A DNA stretch of 64,000 nt from Zingiber officinale (taxonomy: Eukaryota; Streptophyta; Magnoliopsida; Zingiberales; Zingiberaceae). Both the position numbers and the translations under genes were made by a program. This document shows, piece after piece, positions 12,240-21,875 of the stretch (positions within the stretch are counted from its first letter, which is position 1; each line of letters opens with the position of its first letter). The stretch covers positions 31,254,492 through 31,318,491 of the forward strand of contig NC_056004.1 in the NCBI RefSeq assembly GCF_018446385.1. The letters are read 5' to 3'. The notes under the pieces were generated by a model, which was not told where the DNA came from, did no database searches, and worked only from the letters and a program-made list of their open reading frames with translations.

Positions 12240-13035
12240 ACAAATAATAATCCCTTACTTTGAATTATAGGGAAAAGAAGGCCATCAAAAATTACTTATT
12301 TTGGAAAAAATAGTACTTCTAAATATAGATGAGTGTAATGACCCCCAGATGTATGATACCTATCTAGAACAACGTGCCCCCAGGGCGTAGCACAGACGGT
12401 GGGCGCATGGTATCTCTTGCGTAATGGCCAGGGGTCGATTCTCAGGAACTGACGACCTGGGGTTTACCCCGCCATGCGCATATGGCATGTGTACCTGCAT
12501 GAACCTCTCTCCATATCCGTGGGGCCGGCACTAGGAGGGCCGCTAAGGTAGCGGATCTACCTATCTAGAACAACGAATTATCTTTTTCAACAAATATTAC
12601 CAAGCCAGATATGAACTTGACATAGAAACGGGTGAAGCCATGATGCGTATAGGAGAAAATTACTTAGGTGATGTAACTAGAGCTACATGGGAAGTCTACA
12701 AAGTAAAATTTTTAGAAGAAATAGCTTGTATAGTAGCTCAGGTAAATAACATCTTAAACTTTTGTTATACCATCCATAGACTTTTAAAAGCCAGAGATGC
12801 TAATACAGGATTAGATATATAACAAAGGGAAGCAATAAGAGACTTAGAACAACTTCAACTATTTAGTTGAAACTGGATCAAACCTTTCTATAATGATTTC
12901 CTAGCACTTAATGCAGTCTCAGAAAATTATTGTAATCCGGAATTAGGCAAAATACTTTTTAATAAATTACCAGTAGACTTAGACAAAGAAATTCACAAAT
13001 CTTGGACAGACTTTAAAATAACACCCCAATGATAA
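12240..13035 (+). pseudogene. Caulimovirid coat-protein remnant with SINE insertion
   Basis: The 12640-12822 frame and the sequence after it resemble the caulimovirid coat-protein core: a GDVTRATWEVYK block (the G-x-A-R-x-W-W-E-x-Y region), then RDLEQLQ and an ELGKILFNKLP block. Frame breaks separate them. A SINE with an 18-bp target duplication interrupts the region at 12375-12557, so integration of the virus predates the SINE. Confidence 0.6.
12357..12575 (+). mobile_element. tRNA-derived SINE with 18-bp target duplication
   Basis: A 183-bp insert (12375-12557) flanked by perfect copies of TACCTATCTAGAACAACG at 12357-12374 and 12558-12575. The head carries pol III promoter elements: an A-box-like TAGCACAGACGG (12389-12400) and a B-box-like GGTCGATTCTC near 12435. 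The body ends CCGCTAAGGTAGCGGATCTACC, without a poly(A) or poly(T) tail. The long exact duplication indicates LINE-type target-primed insertion. A second, truncated member lies at 27626-27685. Confidence 0.9.
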
Positions 13036-13660
13036 CATAGGAGTTTGAATCCAACATATCATTTCCATTCATAAGGAAAAATGTACATATATACAAATAC
13101 AAAAACAACTTAAAAATTAACAATATGGTTTATGTTGTCAAATATATACTCTGCAATAATATGGATTGAACCAACATAAGTACAAACAGATAAGAAGGCT
13201 GGCCATTCAGCCTAAACCCAAATTCAACCCAAATTCAAGCCTAGAAAAGCCTACTATTTAAGAAAAAGTAAGGAAAATAAGCCTTATTTAAATAAAAATA
13301 AACATGTTAGGAGATTTAAACTAAAGAAAACATATGTCAATACTATAACATATTTTTGCATGTAATGAACCAAGACATCTCTCTTCTGCATATCCAAATA
13401 GAAAAAAGTTATATACAAGAGAGGTTAAATTAGTCTCCTGTACTAATTTAGATTTAATAGAAATAAAAGAGGATGTGTCTGATACCTATTTGATCTACTT
13501 TATTGTTTCTGAAGAGGACATGGAAGAAATAACTACTTCCTCTTATTATAGACTCGTCAACTCATTCCTAAACACCCTATATACCATGGCAGAAAAATAC
13601 ATAATCCATAGTGAGACATTCCAGCTAGAAATTGAGGACTTAATAGAACAATAAGAGGAC

Positions 13661-13858
13661 TTGAACCTTATGTTTACACGCTCCATACCACATACTACTT
13701 TAATAGAACTTGACTTACTAGAATGTTTCCATGAATGGACCCTAAAAATAGAAGCATATAATGTTCCTTGTTTCCTATGTGGGTTTTATCCTACCATAGA
13801 AAAAAGAGGAACTTGTAAGTTCTGCAGGAGACAAATTTGTAACATATGCTTAGAATAA
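13661..13858 (+). pseudogene. Caulimovirid zinc-finger segment of ORF3
   Basis: A 65-codon open stretch ending in a cysteine array with exact spacing C-x2-C-x11-C-x2-C-x4-C-x2-C. This second cysteine motif, between coat protein and protease, is a recognised hallmark of badnaviruses and relatives. All six cysteines are intact although surrounding frames are broken. Confidence 0.8.
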
Positions 13859-14095
13859 ACGTTTAGCATCCTTATACCTACTACTCAACAATATGAGAGA
13901 GTACAAGAAACATGCTTCTTGAAACAAGAGTTGCAGTTTTAGAAACTCGACTCAATCTACTAGAAGTCGAGCTAGCTAATCTCCAGCAAATCTCTGTCCC
14001 TATAGCTGACAATTGAGGTAAAGGAATTGTGATAAATAAACCAACATCGAATATTGAATTAGTTTCCATAAAAACTCCCAGTATTTGTAACATTG

Positions 14096-14274
14096 GACGA
14101 ACGACTGATATCATAGTTCTTTGTCTAGTAAATATGCACGAAAATGAATTTACACTACATGTCTATCTTCACAGTGGAGCCATTAATTCAACAATTGATG
14201 AACCCACTATACTCTCAATCATACCTCAAGAACTCATTAAAATGGATCATACCTCAAGAACTCATTAAAATGGA

Positions 14275-14276
<2 letters not shown>
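14096..14276 (+). pseudogene. Caulimovirid aspartic protease remnant
   Basis: The frame 14029-14268 shows a retropepsin-like strand and active-site loop, but the D-T/S-G triad reads H-S-G at about 14170, so the catalytic aspartate is lost. A 28-bp perfect tandem duplication (14219-14246 and 14247-14274) follows and ends the viral sequence, immediately before the AT tract. Confidence 0.6.

Positions 14277-14312
<36 letters not shown>
14277..14312. repeat. (AT)n microsatellite at viral junction
   Basis: About 17 uninterrupted AT units directly at the right end of the pararetrovirus copy. Endogenous rice tungro-like and other caulimovirid copies are known to sit at AT-dinucleotide tracts, so this probably marks the integration point. 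Confidence 0.9.
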
Positions 14313-14313
<1 letters not shown>

Positions 14314-15300
14314 CGCATGTCCCATGCTATGGTGCATCAGTTAGACCTTCCAAACGATTAATCAAACATCTAAGGAAATTTATGTGAGAATGAACTAGTC
14401 ACCTCAATAAGTAATCAATTCGAAGAACTAGATATTTGGATTACCAAAAAAATTGTGGCACATTTGTTGATTAACTGAATTTTTGAATAGTTGTTGCATT
14501 ATTTTTTTACATTGTCATCCCGAGTTATGGTGCAGCGGTAGGGCATCTATGTAGTTTCAAGAATCCATGGTTCGATTCCCAATTGTGATGTACTATAGGA
14601 CATTTTTATTTAGTGAAATGACAAACTTGAGATGTTGGACTTTGGAATTGGTATAAAATGTGCCTTGGGTTTTGATTTACTTGATTAGACCTTCTCATTT
14701 TTTGTTGTAAATTGTGGTGCAGTTGCGATCTTTGTTAACCACATCAGGATTTATAGCTTGATTAATTAGTGGGAATGTTAATTAAAAATAAAATATAATT
14801 TTGTGTAATCATATGATAATAATAATTGGGAAGTTTAAACATAAAAAAGACAGTGAAATTATTGATGAACAAATAATACATAATTTAAAACAACTTAACT
14901 ATAAATCCACTAACTCTTGAACATTAACTTAATAATATAAGCATTAACCTATTAACTTCTCAACCACTGGTTCAACAAGGAATGCTTTTATGAACCCGTC
15001 AGATATAGAATTATTTTTTGAAAAAAAAATTCTGATTTGTCCTGTTATTGCGATGTTATCTAATCTAGACCTTATCTTAAATAGATGAATAATGATGGTG
15101 GCTGATGTGGCGATTAGTAGAGGCCTCAATGTTAGGGATGTCAACGGATCATATTTTATATCCTCCGTATTCATTCCATCTATTATATCCATTATCATGC
15201 ATATTTCCATATCCATAGAGTATTTAACTTTCATCCCCATCTATCCATCTATTAAACATAGTCATTTAATCGTGGAAGACGTAGGTCATGTAGTCGTTTA
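14313..15300. mobile_element. AT-rich spacer with tRNA-like SINE candidate
   Basis: No coding gene seen. At 14528-14538 TGGTGCAGCGG matches a pol III A box, and at 14569-14579 GGTTCGATTCC is a perfect B box, 41 bp apart. The rest does not fold as a tRNA, so this is probably the head of a SINE distinct from the one at 12375. A partial echo (CTATGGTGCATCAGTTAGACC) lies at 14325-14350. No target duplication was found. The remainder is AT-rich filler. Confidence 0.45.
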
Positions 15301-15580
15301 TTTCAAACATGGTCAACATAAGCGTCCATCTTGGAACACATGGAAGGGGGGGGGGGTCACACATTTATCTAGACTGGAGGACTCCATCACTTTCATCTTT
15401 CCTTAACCCCTTGGCTAACTTGTGGGTCGGAGTGCCGATTCTAATCTCGACTCCCATTTTAACCCCTTCTCTTGAGTTGTCTATAGACCTTTTGGACAAC
15501 CCATCATATAACCTACAATCATCTCCAACCAGATCACAGTCTCAAACAAGAACAAATTGACACTGTCTATAGGAATCACA
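15301..15580 (+). mobile_element. End of Ty3/gypsy LTR and decayed primer site
   Basis: TTGACACTGTCTATAGGAAT at about 15557-15576 aligns with the usual Tat-type gypsy leader TTGGCGCCGTCTGTGGGAAT, with mostly C-to-T and G-to-A changes. The sequence to its left should therefore be the 3' part of the 5' LTR. Its left limit is not identifiable. A run of nine or more G lies near 15346. Confidence 0.5.
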
Positions 15581-18500
15581 TGAACTAAGATGTTGAAGTC
15601 GTGGAACCCGGGAGAACTATCGAAAATCCCAACTTCACTAGTGATGTGGCTCAAGGAGAAACTATCACCATGGCCCGAGGAGACTTCCAAATACTAATTG
15701 ACCAAGTAGTGCAACAGGCTCTCCAAAGACTTTCTCCAACAAACACGACTCATAAAGAGGCACCCAAGGCCTGGACCAAGGTGCATCCTATTCCTAGTTA
15801 AATATCGGTGACTCTAATAGACCCTCTTCCTGCTGCTTTCACCAAGAAACATAGCAAGATTATGATCCTGTCTGAAGAACACTCAGATGGATCAATGGCG
15901 GGAGAAACACCTCCTTAAAAGCGCAAAGAATCCTTGCCCGTTGACGAGAGGAACCCTCAGAGCACCCCTTTCTTAAGAAACATTCTGGATGATGAATTGC
16001 CTTTAATTTTCAGACTCCTCAACTCGGGGAATATTCAATGTCGACCGACCCCGAAGATCACTTAGGTATGTTTGAGAACATCACCCCTATTACACCAATA
16101 TACGGATTACGTCAAGTGCAGAGTTTTCCTAACAACTATTTCCATCTCTGCTCTATGGTGGTTTAACTGACTACCATCCTTCTCCATCTGAATCTTCGCC
16201 AACTTCAATGTCATATTTTTGCACTACTTCATAAGTAGTAAGAGGTATTATAAGACACCTCTCAACCTATTTGCTTTAAAGCAAATAGCCAAGTAAACAT
16301 GAGAGAATACATACCATGGTTTAATGAGGTTGCTTTTGACGTGCCCTTAGCCACCTATGTTGTTAGAGTGTATACTGAAAGTCTAAGCTTTTGTAAACAT
16401 TTATTTTAAATAAATAATCACATTTGGTCAAATTGTCTACATTTAGTTGTAGTTGTTCAATTATTTATATTGTAGATAACATAGTATGTGGTGTCACATA
16501 CAGAAGATGATGTTATCAGTACCTTATAAATTATAAACAGTAGCTCACAACCAAAATGGAAAGGAACAAACCATTGGAAGGTCGTAGTGTAATTAGGAAT
16601 TAGTTTATCTTGACTATATAATTACACTAGTACACTTAGAGTGTATTGAGTAGGACCATTAGAGGTCGTTTCTTTTATACTGACTTTATAAAGGAGCAAA
16701 GACCTCAGTTATTATGAAAGTGTGTGCTCTTAATTCTAATATAATAACAAGCACATATATTTAATATTTATTTCTTTAATTTATCAATGGGTGAGATTTA
16801 GTTCGATAAATCAATAAACCCGATAAGTTGGGAAATGATATCACTTATAGTGTGTGTTGTTGATTATAGAAGGAAACTGTGTCCTAGAAATCTAGGTTGA
16901 TAATGTCCCCAAGATGAGCTCATAAGGATTGTCATGTTAAACCCTGCAGGTGGACTCAGTCCGACATGACGATAAGGTTGAGTGGTACTATTCTTGGATT
17001 AAGATATTAATTAAATGAGTTGTCAGTAACTCACTTAATTAGTGGACATTCGACATCTTAAACACAGGGAGACTAACACACTCATAATAAGAAGGAGCCC
17101 AAAAATGTAATTTGGGATTGGTGCGGTAGTTCAATAATAGTTCTCTAGTGGAATGAATTATTATTGATAAAATTAAGTTGTGTGTTCGGGGCGAACACGG
17201 GATGCTTAATTTTATCGGGAGACCAAAATCAATTCCTCCTCTCGGTCCCTATCGTAGCCTCTTATTTATAGAGTACTATACCCACCTTCGTACCCATGGT
17301 GTAGGGGCCGACCAAGCTAGCTTGTGGTTCAAGCTAGGGCCGGCCAAGCCTTGGTTCATGGGTGGCCGGCCCTAGCTTGAACCCAAGCTTAGGTGGCCGG
17401 CCCCCCATTAAATTTAAAAGAATTTTAATTTTAAATTTTTCTTATGTGAAAGATATAATTTAATTGGAGAGATTAAAAATTAAAATATCTCTTTTTAAAA
17501 GGATCTACAAAATATTAAAGAAAGAGATTAGATCTTTTTCTTTATTTGTAGATTGGAAAGATATTTTATTTTTTCTCTTTGTAAATTATTCACATGTTGA
17601 AAAATTAAAATTATAAAAATTTCTTTTTATCAACCATGAAGGGATTTTTAAAGGGAAATTTTATTTTTAAAATTTCCGAAGACAAATAAGGAATTTTTAA
17701 TTGTTGATTAAAAATTGTCTTGTTTGATCTCCATGAGGTGGCCGGCCATTACAAGGTTAATTGGGAAATTTTATTTTATTTTTCTCAATTAATTCATGTC
17801 AAGGAAAGTTAAGGAAATTTTATTATAATTAAATTTCCTTATTTGCCAAAGCTAAGGAATATAAAAGAGGGGGTTGGGGTGCCTTCATGACACACAACTT
17901 TTATTATTCTTCTCCCTCTCTTCTTCCTTGGTGTGGCCGGCCCCTTCAAGTTCTCTATTCTCCTTGTTGTGGCCGAACCTTCTCTTCCTCTAGGAGATCA
18001 AGTGGTGGCCGGATTCAAGCTTGGAGAAGAAGGAGAGAAAGCTTTATCCCTTGGAGCATTGGCGGTGTTTTCTCTTCATCCTTGGAGGAGCTATTGACTT
18101 GGCCGAACCTTGCAAGGAGGAGAAGAAGGTGTATTGGTGGTTTCTCATCTCGGAAGATCGTTGCCCACACAACGTCCGAGGTTAGAAGAGTAATACGGTA
18201 GAAGATCAAGAGATCTTTCTAAAAGGTATAACTAGTATTTTTCCTTTCCGCATCATACTAGTTATTTTTGGAAATAATACCAAATACAAGAGGCATACGA
18301 TTTTAGTATTTCGAATTTATTTTCGATGTTGTGTTCTTTTGGTTTTTCTTTTCCTTGTGATTTGATTGTTCTTTTCGGTTGACCTAAAGTTATTTAAGGA
18401 AATTAAATATTAGTTTTCCTTAAAAGGCTTTGTCTAGTCGGTAGTGGTTGCTCCCATATCCAAGAAGGTCATGTGCCTCGCCACGTCAGAACTGGAAGCC

Positions 18501-20060
18501 AATTTTGGAAATTAATATTTAATAGAATTAATAACTTAGGTGATTTGGATCGAAAGTGTTAAGTTCCGCAGGAGATCCAAGTCTAAACCTAAAAGAACAA
18601 ATAGATTAAACTTTGGATCAAACGTGTAAAGTTCCGCAGGCGATCCAAGTTTAATTTAAAAGAACACATGGTAGTTAGGAAAAGGTTCAGACCTTTGTAC
18701 AAAATTTTTGTACAGTGGAACCATTAGGTTTTCCGAGTAGCAACCAACAAGGTGCACATGAGTGCTTTCTCTCAAGGCTTGCAGGAAGGAGGCTTCTTCC
18801 GATCTCTAGTGAAAAGCCTCAACACATTTTAATCACTCCTAGGTTGAGCCACAAAGTACATTAATGTCGAGGAAGCTCAGTCCGCAAAGAAAAAGGAAGC
18901 TAATATGTTGATGCCCACGATAGCCTGACCCGAATGCAAAGCCCCCCTGCCACCTTCAAGGTACAAAGAATAGTTCACTAATCACAACTTTGCTCCATTT
19001 TAGACCCGGGGGAGAACGGTGCGAATTGTGTAGGTAGTCCTGACTTCTCACCTTGGCCCAATGGGTCGAATGGTGAGGAGTTGGAGTGATATTGCAATTT
19101 TCACTGCTCTTGTGGGCACTTTACCCATAAGTGCCGACAATATGCTAGAGAAGTCTATCTTATAGCCGTGGAATGCTTGCCTACCCAATGATCACCTCCA
19201 AGGCTAGCTCAATGATCATCCTCTCTGTCCACTCATGATTAGAACTCAAAGAAACAAAGAAATTCTCGAAGGGATATGCCTCCAAGAAGGAGGTCTCAGA
19301 AAATAGCTCAGCATAAATAGAAAATTCACCTCGAGATCGCTAGAGAGAATCCCCTACCTTGAGGAGATATCAACATAATCTTGGGGGAATCGATTGATAG
19401 AGATTCTAACTAGGGTCAAATGAATCATTGTCGAAGACTCGAGAGCTATGGGATTGGTACCAAGCCTTAGCGAGAGGTAGGTCCCCCGATCAGTTTTGGT
19501 GCGCAGGACCCGAAAGGGATAGCTACTCCTCACGAATATGCACTAGTAGTATGGGCTCTTATAGCTAACTACAACTTGGCGAGAGTCTTCGTCGACACAG
19601 AGAGCTTGGTGAATGTACTCTTTAAGAAGACCTTTGACTAGATGTAGATAGATCGTCATGAGTTATGCCCTATCTCAATGGCACTATTTGGGTTCACTAG
19701 GCACGAAGTTGAGTTGCTGGGGGCAGATTAATATTCTACTATTCTTAGGAGAAGAACCTCATAAGCGAACTCAGACTGATGTCTTCATCGTGTTGATGAC
19801 TCGTCCACTTAAATCGTCATCTTGGGATGACCCACACTAAGCTTATTCTGAGTCATAGTGTCCACATATTACTAGAATATGAGGTTCCCTATGAATAACC
19901 AGGTGGACAAATTCAGAGGTAATCAGACTACTACAAGAAAATGATATGTCAAGGTGGTGCGAGTTGACTTGTGGAAAAGTCAAAGAACCAAAGGAGTTGA
20001 GATCCAGCTCGTTAATAACATCCCTTTGTATCAGTCGATCGGGGGACGTGAAGAAGTATC
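15581..20060 (+). pseudogene. Truncated Ty3/gypsy (Tat-type) gag-protease
   Basis: Degenerate gag and protease of a gypsy element, interrupted by a solo LTR (16361-18749). Left part: an acidic leader and MARGDFQILIDQ (15670 on), then the DPEDHLGMFEN / QYTDYVKCRVFLTT-type gag core at about 16040-16130 and an REYIPWFNEVAFDVP block before the break. After the insertion gag resumes with SAFSQGLQEGGFFRSLVK and EEAQSAKKKEA. A zinc knuckle YCNFHCSCGHFTHKCRQY lies at about 19090-19145. The protease follows at about 19500-19850, with active site FVDTES (19588-19605), where DTG has become DTE. The copy stops at 20060, where the next element begins, and no RT or integrase is present. Confidence 0.8.
16361..18749 (+). 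mobile_element. Solo LTR, 2.39 kb, inserted in gypsy gag
   Basis: A TG...CA-bounded unit (TGTTAGAGTGTATAC ... AGCAACCAACA) splits one gag reading. No internal region is present, so it is read as a solo LTR. TATAAAA at 17860-17866 puts U3 at about 1.5 kb. Five perfect GGCCGGCC palindromes occur at 17338, 17364, 17395, 17740 and 17935. Two related units of about 75 bp carrying TTCCGCAGGMGATCCAAGT lie at 18555-18660. Flanking pentamers (TATGT and AGGTG) do not match, so target duplication is not demonstrated. The frame at 17887-18201 is probably not a gene. Confidence 0.7.
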
Positions 20061-21156
20061 TGTTGGAGCACTCCAAATGGTCCGTGGGACCATGTGTTTT
20101 GGTGTTTAGGCAAAGGGTTTAAGTTAGGTTCACTCTTGTTATTTGATATATGTACTTGAGTTGTGCAGGACTGTAGAATACACATGTGACTCAGGTTGAC
20201 GACTTCGGGTTTGGTGAAGGATGGAGCATCCGAGGGACTGTGGACAAAGCAGCGAGGACAAGGGCCGAGGGAAGCGACTTTGAGGCATACACGAAGGATG
20301 ACATTGGGGACGAGCCGCGGGCTTGAATGCATCCTAGGGACCAGAGCCAAAGGAAGTAAGCTTGAAGGCAAGAGGGCAAGGCTGCAAAGAAGCATCAAGT
20401 GAGTCATAAGGGTGAGGGTATGAGTGCACTAGAGATTGTACTCGGAGTAAAATCCTAGGGTTAGGGGTTTACTATATCGCTACTGTAGCAGTACTGTAGT
20501 GCTACTGTAGCAGTCAACTGCATGTTTTAGCAGTCGACTGGTGCAGTCGACTGGGTGCGAACAGAATGGTTCTGTTCGTTCGGTCAATGTGGATCAGTCG
20601 ACTGCATGTTTTGGCAGTCGACTGCAAGTTTTAGTAGTCGACTGGTATCGAGCCGTTGGGATGTAACGGTCGAATTTCCACAGAGGACAGTCGACTGCAT
20701 GTTTTGGCAGTCGACTGGTAGGCGGGGTTTTCAACCTGCGACCTATATAACCAAATCTTGGGAGTTTGGTTATAGTTGATGAAATAGAGGTGGTTAACCC
20801 CTATTAGTAGTCTACTTATGCCCTAGCTTGTAAAGAGTCTTTGGTGAGAGTTGTGGTGAGGTTTCTCCACCCACAAGAAGCTACGTGAGCTAGCCGGAGG
20901 TCTTCCGGGGAGTAATATATCGACAGATAGGGATCGTCCACCTTACGGACACGCCGTGGAGTAGCATCTTTATCTCCGAACCACGTAAATAATCGTGTAG
21001 CTTGGTTTGCATTCTTTCTTATCTTTAGTTTAACTTCCTTTAGCTTGTTTGCTTTTGTATATTCCGTTGCGCATACTAACAAGTGTAGGAAGAGCGATCG
21101 ATTCGGGGGTGTCGTCTATCCAACCCCCCTTCAAGCCGGTCGTCCGATCCCTTACA
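20061..21156 (+). repeat. 5' LTR of element A (C-type LTR)
   Basis: 1096 bp, TGTTGGAGCA...CCCTTACA, about the length of the two LTRs of element C (43840-44933, 55037-56124) and clearly homologous to them. Promoter TATATAA is at 20744-20750. Upstream of it six exact CAGTCGACTG palindromes and two one-base variants lie at 20511-20717. Minor frames inside (for example the minus-strand one at 20012-20407) recur in all three LTR copies only because the LTRs are homologous. Confidence 0.9.
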
Positions 21157-21157
21157 A

Positions 21158-21168
21158 GTGGTATCAGA
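21158..21168 (+). other. Primer-binding site of element A
   Basis: GTGGTATCAGAG directly after the LTR matches the 3' end complement of initiator tRNA-Met, the usual primer of Copia elements. Confidence 0.85.
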
Positions 21169-21211
21169 GTGAGGACGCTCTCCGTTGGACTAACCGCCAA
21201 GGAAGCACAAG

Positions 21212-21875
21212 ATGACCAGCTTGATTGAACCGCTAAAGTTTGAAGGCGGAGGCTTATGGGGCATCACATATTGGATGATGAAGATGGAGGTCTTCTTCAA
21301 CACGGATTGAGACACCATGATGGTGGTCAAAGAGCCGTTTGAAGTACCGAAAGATAAGAAAGAGAAGAAGCTCCGACCACGATATTGGACGGAGGAGCAA
21401 ATCTCACGATCAAAGGTAATATCAATTTTAATTGATATGTTGCCTAATGATGTTGTGAGTCGTGTAGGTAAATATGAAAATTCCCATGAATTATGGAGCA
21501 AAGTGAAGAAATTTCCATGGGAGGAATTCTTGCCTACACAAGAAGAAGAAGAATAAGAGTACTTTTGCAAAGACCAATGTGACTAAGACTTCTAAGAAGT
21601 CTAATAATGTCACAAAGAAGGTCACAAGGGAGACCATCCCTAGAATTGACCTAGTAAAGGTGACGAAGGCTCCAAAAAGGCGAAACAAAGCCACAAATAA
21701 GGTTACAAGGGGAGTTATCCCTAGAGTTGACCTAGTAGAAGTGACCAAGGCTTCTAAGAAGCCTAGAAAGGTTCTTAGGAAGGTATCTAGGGAAGTTATC
21801 CCTAGTGAGTACCTAGAGCACCCAAGGAGCACTAATAGGTTTTGGGTTCCTAGGAGCATCTTCTCTACACCCTAG
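21212..21875 (+). pseudogene. Gag remnant of element A, internally deleted
   Basis: Starts MTSLIEPLKFEGGGLWGITYW, the N-terminal Gag (UBN2/DUF4219-like) of the element C family. A TGA at about 21308 replaces the tryptophan of the NTDWDTMMVV block seen in C. The frame runs on to PTQEEEE at 21556. The zinc knuckles and coiled coil are missing: the sequence jumps to a basic C-terminal part at 21579-21875 with three copies of VTRxxIPRxDLVxVTKA and the ending REVIPSEYLEHP..FWVPRSIFSTP, almost the same as the end of Gag B. No pol follows. Confidence 0.85.

Larger units (their letters stand above)
5741..14276 (+). mobile_element. Endogenous badna/tungro-like pararetrovirus, permuted
   Basis: A decayed, essentially full-length caulimovirid copy of about 8.4 kb. 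Order on the plus strand: RT, RNase H, viroplasmin-like domain, degenerate frames, promoter and poly(A) signal, primer site, coiled-coil frames, movement protein, coat protein, CCHC-like zinc finger, protease. On the circular viral genome protease precedes RT, so the copy is linearised between them. The frames carry many stops and shifts, so no functional polyprotein is encoded. The zinc finger with spacing C-x2-C-x11-C-x2-C-x4-C-x2-C is typical of bacilliform caulimovirids. The right end abuts an (AT)n tract. The left limit is approximate, between 5.74 and 6.4 kb. Genus cannot be settled by eye. Confidence 0.85.

Noticed and set aside
14528-14600. Functional tRNA gene
   Set aside because: A and B boxes are present but no acceptor stem, anticodon arm or cloverleaf can be formed from the flanks.
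17887-18201. 104-codon frame in the solo LTR as a gene
   Set aside because: It lies just downstream of the LTR TATA box in the R/U5 region and has low-complexity Ser/Arg composition.
16361-18749. Target-site duplication for the 2.4-kb solo LTR
   Set aside because: Flanking bases TATGT and AGGTG do not match under any nearby border choice, so none is claimed.
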